From assembly GCA_016194705.1 (NCBI GenBank), contig JACQAZ010000034.1, positions 115,287 through 179,286 on the forward strand: DNA of 64,000 nt, written 5' to 3'. Position 1 is the stretch's first letter. The number at the start of each line of letters is the position of its first letter. The notes beneath the pieces are model-generated. The model saw nothing but the letters and a program-made list of their open reading frames with translations. It had not been told where the DNA came from and did not search any database. The translations under genes and the position numbers were made by a program. Of this stretch, positions 60,844-64,000 are shown piece after piece. Source of the DNA: Elusimicrobiota bacterium (GTDB lineage: Bacteria; Elusimicrobiota; Elusimicrobia; UBA1565; UBA9628).

Positions 60844-62710
60844 GTGTCGGAAACCTGCGGCTGGAAGTCGGATTACCCCACCTTTAATAGCACTGAGCCG
60901 CGCGTCGTTCGGGCGGCCCTTGAGAAGTTTATCCGTGGCGCCTCACGCGAGCAAGTAAACGCCTGGGATGAGGAACTGCCCATCCTTCAGGACGGAACAC
61001 GGTCGATGGCGGCAGACAGCCCAGAAGCAAAGCTGTATACCGCCATTCTTGAGTACAAGCTTCCTCTCGAATCACGCAGGCCGGATGTGGTGCTGCTTGA
61101 AAATGGCGCTGTCGCGGTCCTTGAATTCAAATCGAAGGAGAAGGCGCTGCTGGCCGACCTCGACCAAGTCGGCGCCTATGCTCGAGATCTGCGCTGCTAT
61201 CACCGCGAATGCGCTGACAGGCCGGTCCACGCTGTCCTTGTTCCGACGGGATATCGCGACGGGCGCAAAGTGATTGATGGCATTCATGTCACGGGTCCAG
61301 GCGAGTTGTCGGGACTTCTGGAAGAAATCAGCGCGAAGGGCTCAAACGCCCTCGGCCCGGAACAGTTCCTGCGTGAAGACGCTTATTCTCCGCTGCCTAC
61401 CTTGGCGCGCGGCCGCCATCACCGATCCGGCGGTCGATGCCATCTCTAAGATCGCGCACGAAGCACATGCGACAAAGACCCGGCGGCTTGTCCTATTGAG
61501 CGGCGTGCCGGGCTCTGGCAAAACTCTTGTTGGGCTTCGGCTTGTGCACGCTAAATTTCTTGATGATCTGGCCGTCGATCGTGGAGGCGGCAAGCCTTCA
61601 TCCCCCGCGGTGTTCCTTTCAGGCAACGGGCCGCTTGTGCAGGTTCTACAGTACGAGCTTAAGGAAGCCGGTGGTGGTGGGAAAACCTTTGTTCGTGATG
61701 TTAAGAAATATGTTGAGAAATACGGAACCAAAAAGGGAGGCATCCCGCCTGAGCATCTTCTCGTCTTTGACGAGGCCCAGCGGGCCTGGGACGCCGCCAA
61801 GGTCGCAGCCAAGCACGATGAAAGCACAATCCTTGAGACAAACAAGTCCGAGCCGGAGCATTTTGTTGAATTTGCCGAGCGCATCCCGGAGTGGTGCGTC
61901 GTCGTTGGCTTAATAGGCAGTGGCCAGGAAATCAATGAGGGTGAAGAGGGCGGGCTTGGCCAATGGCGCAAGGCCGTGGAAGAATCCGGAGATGCCGGGC
62001 GCTGGATCATTCATGGGCCGGGATTCATGAAAAGTATTTTTTCTGGCAGCAAGGTTGCAACCCGATACGATGATGTCCTAAACCTGACGACCGAGATCCG
62101 GTATCACCTGACTCCAGACATTCACGAGTATGTGGATGGTCTTCTGTCGGGGCAACCTGCGGATAGGTTGTCGGGCTTGGCAGGAAAGCTCGCCGACAAA
62201 GGGCATCGCCTGCTTGTGACACGCGACCTCAATATCGCCAAGGGATATGTCCGGAGGCGATATTCGGAAAACTCGGAAGCGCGGTTTGGGCTGATTGCTT
62301 CCGCAAGAGACAAGGACCTGGAGAGGTTCGGGGTGATGAATTCTTGGAATTCAACCAGGCTAATGAAAGTCGGCCCTTGGTTTTCCGAAGGAGAGGGTAG
62401 CGAGCACTCCTGTCGCCACCTCGACAGGGTCGCCACGGAATTTCAAGCCCAGGGGTTGGAACTGGATTTCTCTGTGCTTTGTTGGGGAACTGATCTGATG
62501 TGGAAAGACGAGAAGTGGTCCAATGAGAAAGCGCGTGGCTACAAGAAAGGGACTCCTGTAAAGGATGCCCTGCAACTACGCGTGAACTCTTATCGGGTTT
62601 TGCTTACCAGGGGGCGCGATGGCGCGGTCATTTTTGTGCCGCAGCTTGCGGTTCTCGATGAGACGTATAACCGGCTGGTCGATTCAGGAATCCGACCGCT
62701 CGTCGAATAG
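60844..62710 (+). pseudogene. Frameshifted DUF2075/Schlafen-type helicase with N-terminal nuclease-like domain
   Basis: Two frames complete one protein of about 620 aa: frame 1 from GTG 60844 (or 60820) to near 61404, and frame 2 from there to 62710. The first part has a PDDEXK-like pattern (RRPDVVLLENGAVAVLEFKS). The second has Walker A GVPGSGKTLVGLRL, Walker B LLVFDEAQRAWD and the motif VI-like SYRVLLTRGRDGAV, typical of DUF2075. Removing one G from 61404-61417 (GCGCGCGGCCGCC) would restore one frame. It could be a mutation, a sequencing error or a programmed shift. Lower G+C than its neighbours suggests transfer. Confidence 0.75.
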
Positions 62711-62724
62711 AAATTGCGAGCTTC

Positions 62725-63867
62725 TCAGTGGACAGCTTCTGCCACCGAGCTTAACAGATCCGGCGTGACTGGAAGATTTTTTGCGACGTAGTTGTCGTCG
62801 AGATCTCTGATCCGGCTGTACGGCAAATATCTCGTTGATGATGTTACGCTGATTGCCGCAAACGTTGGCCTTTTCATCTGTCGGAACACGTCGTCGCGTC
62901 GTTCATCGGGAGCCACTATGTAAAGCGGGAACGTAAGATTGGGTGCCTGAGTTTTAAGATCAGCTAGACGCAATAACCCGGAATAGATGGACGTGGAATT
63001 CTCAATCTCAAAAGCGGAGGACACTCTTCGCCCCTTCAGCCAGAGTGTGTCGATAAGTTCAACGGTCTTTGTCGTCTCGGGGTCGAGGCCAAGATTGGGT
63101 AGAGTTTCCAGTGCCCCCTCGGAGAGTTCGACTCCATCAAATTGTTTGGTGCGATCGTTCCGAGCGACCCATACTTCATTTTTGCTCGTGAGCCCCATTT
63201 TGAGCAGGCGCCACTGAATCTCCGTGTGGGGCGAAGGGACCCGCTCCGTCTCCCCAAGAGGTGCTGAATCCAGAGAAAGGGAATGCGTATCTACCAGCAG
63301 CTTGTAGCCGGCGCTGGCATCGGGCTTCTCCCTAATTTTTTCGCCACGGTCGAGCCGAATCATGACGTCGTAAACGAGACCGTAATGTCGTTCAAATACT
63401 TGTTGGCGACCCTTCAAGATCTGCGCAAAACCCTGGGGACGGAAGTTTGATTTAAAACCAAAGAGCTGGTTGAAATCCTCCAGAGACGCCTTGATGTGCT
63501 GCTCATTGGTGATGAAGTAGACGTGCTCCCAGGTGGTCCCGGTGCTGGATTTTCCCCAAAGGTGTTCGGCAAGTTTCGCATTTTGGAATTTGTGCGCGAT
63601 CTCGCCGATGCAGACGAAACGGCCGGATCGGTAAAAGAGGATGTTGTCTCCAGGCTGCATCGCGCGCCAGTTCCGGACAGAGGAGGGGCCCGGTAGGGCG
63701 CCCCAAATTGCCATCGCATCGCCCTTGTAAATCTTCTGGAGGTCGCGAGCCTCGCTGGCTGACAAGAACGGCGCAATCTCGGCCAGGGAGCGTCGACGCA
63801 GGATCGTGTCTCGATAGTGTGCCGCGGCTTCCGTTCCGCTGGCTGGGACAAAGAAAATGTGGCTCAT
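62725..63867 (-). CDS. EVE-like domain plus PDDEXK-like nuclease, putative restriction enzyme
   Basis: 380 aa from ATG 63867; the in-frame extension to 63933 is not supported. Residues of about 50-150 fit an EVE/PUA-like fold (MAIWGALPGPSSVRNWRAMQ, DNILFYRSGRFVCIGEIAHK), a reader of modified bases. After a helical linker, residues 215-300 hold a nuclease-like pattern: D273 (LIDTLWL), E287 and E289 in AFEIENSTSIYSGLLRLADL. This would be a type IV-like restriction enzyme that detects modified DNA. Activity is inferred. Convergent with the helicase (15-base gap). Confidence 0.7.
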   Translation of the reverse strand: MSHIFFVPASGTEAAAHYRDTILRRRSLAEIAPFLSASEARDLQKIYKGDAMAIWGALPGPSSVRNWRAMQPGDNILFYRSGRFVCIGEIAHKFQNAKLAEHLWGKSSTGTTWEHVYFITNEQHIKASLEDFNQLFGFKSNFRPQGFAQILKGRQQVFERHYGLVYDVMIRLDRGEKIREKPDASAGYKLLVDTHSLSLDSAPLGETERVPSPHTEIQWRLLKMGLTSKNEVWVARNDRTKQFDGVELSEGALETLPNLGLDPETTKTVELIDTLWLKGRRVSSAFEIENSTSIYSGLLRLADLKTQAPNLTFPLYIVAPDERRDDVFRQMKRPTFAAISVTSSTRYLPYSRIRDLDDNYVAKNLPVTPDLLSSVAEAVH

Positions 63868-64000
63868 GACAGAAAATTGTGAAGATCCGTTGGGTCGTTG
63901 GGGAGCTTCGGCGCGCGTAGCGCGACGAAGCAACGGGCCCGAGGCCCGTAGAGAAACGTGCTTGCAACGGATGGCAACGGATCTTGAACGGATCGGCGCC
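63868..64000. repeat. Short repeats at the window end
   Basis: GCAACGGAT occurs at 63964-63972 and 63974-63982 and a related GAACGGATC at 63986-63994; the inverse GATCCGTTG stands at 63884-63892, giving a large inverted repeat. Between them lie two short stems (CTTCGGCGCG/CGCGACGAAG and GGGCCCGAGGCCC-like). No coding sequence is seen. It may be the edge of an element that continues outside the window. Confidence 0.4.

Overview
A 64 kb GC-rich window (roughly 60-65 % G+C by eye) from a Gram-negative-type bacterium. Lipoproteins, an SPFH pair, Sel1 repeats and a large surface-polysaccharide locus are present, but there are no rRNA or tRNA genes, so the phylum cannot be fixed. The mixture would fit a poorly cultivated lineage such as Elusimicrobiota; that is an impression only. 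Genes are very tightly packed, with many ATGA/GTGA overlaps. Several -10 boxes lie so close to start codons that leaderless or near-leaderless mRNAs are likely.

Bases 1-41410 hold a surface-glycan biosynthesis locus, almost all on the minus strand. It contains three TIGR04372-type glycosyltransferases (one cut by the window edge), two giant TPR-fused putative sugar O-methyltransferases, a GT2 and a GT4 glycosyltransferase, five other methyltransferases or methyltransferase-like enzymes (one a sugar C-methyltransferase with the YHEH motif), three DegT/DnrJ/EryC1 aminotransferases, five NAD-dependent epimerase/dehydratases and a Gfo/Idh/MocA oxidoreductase. It also contains a split transketolase, a reversed-order HldE-like nucleotidyltransferase/kinase, two APH-fold kinases, a HAD phosphatase-like protein, a zinc alcohol dehydrogenase, two cupins, a CMP-sugar-synthetase-like protein, and the 'sporadic carbohydrate' pair (LIC12192-like protein plus 2OG-Fe(II) oxygenase). 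Together these would make activated amino-, deoxy- and branched sugars, methylate them and assemble them. A radical SAM protein on the plus strand (33187-35214) has its own promoter, and a CstA-family transporter sits near the end of the locus.

Bases 41500-56500 are a mixed housekeeping/envelope region: a secreted protein, TlyA, a degenerate FolD homologue, a PI-PLC-like phosphodiesterase, a HAD phosphatase, an EamA transporter, TrmO, two SPFH proteins, lipoproteins, a Sel1-repeat protein and three small receiver-domain proteins. Two of the three receivers lack the phospho-acceptor Asp.

Bases 56500-64000 are accessory in character: RecQ, a YhcG/DUF1016 nuclease, an HPr-like protein with no active-site His fused to a zinc-ribbon-like tail, an ORF6N-domain protein, a frameshifted DUF2075/Schlafen-type helicase with an N-terminal nuclease-like domain, and an EVE-like/PDDEXK protein. 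RecQ and ORF6N share a 56-bp 3' repeat carrying a promoter; YhcG and ORF6N share an approximately 47-bp 5' repeat. Both YhcG and ORF6N carry near-perfect palindromes inside their coding sequence. This repeat-flanked cassette region, with the adjacent EVE/helicase pair, is the best candidate for an undescribed mobile or defence-related system.
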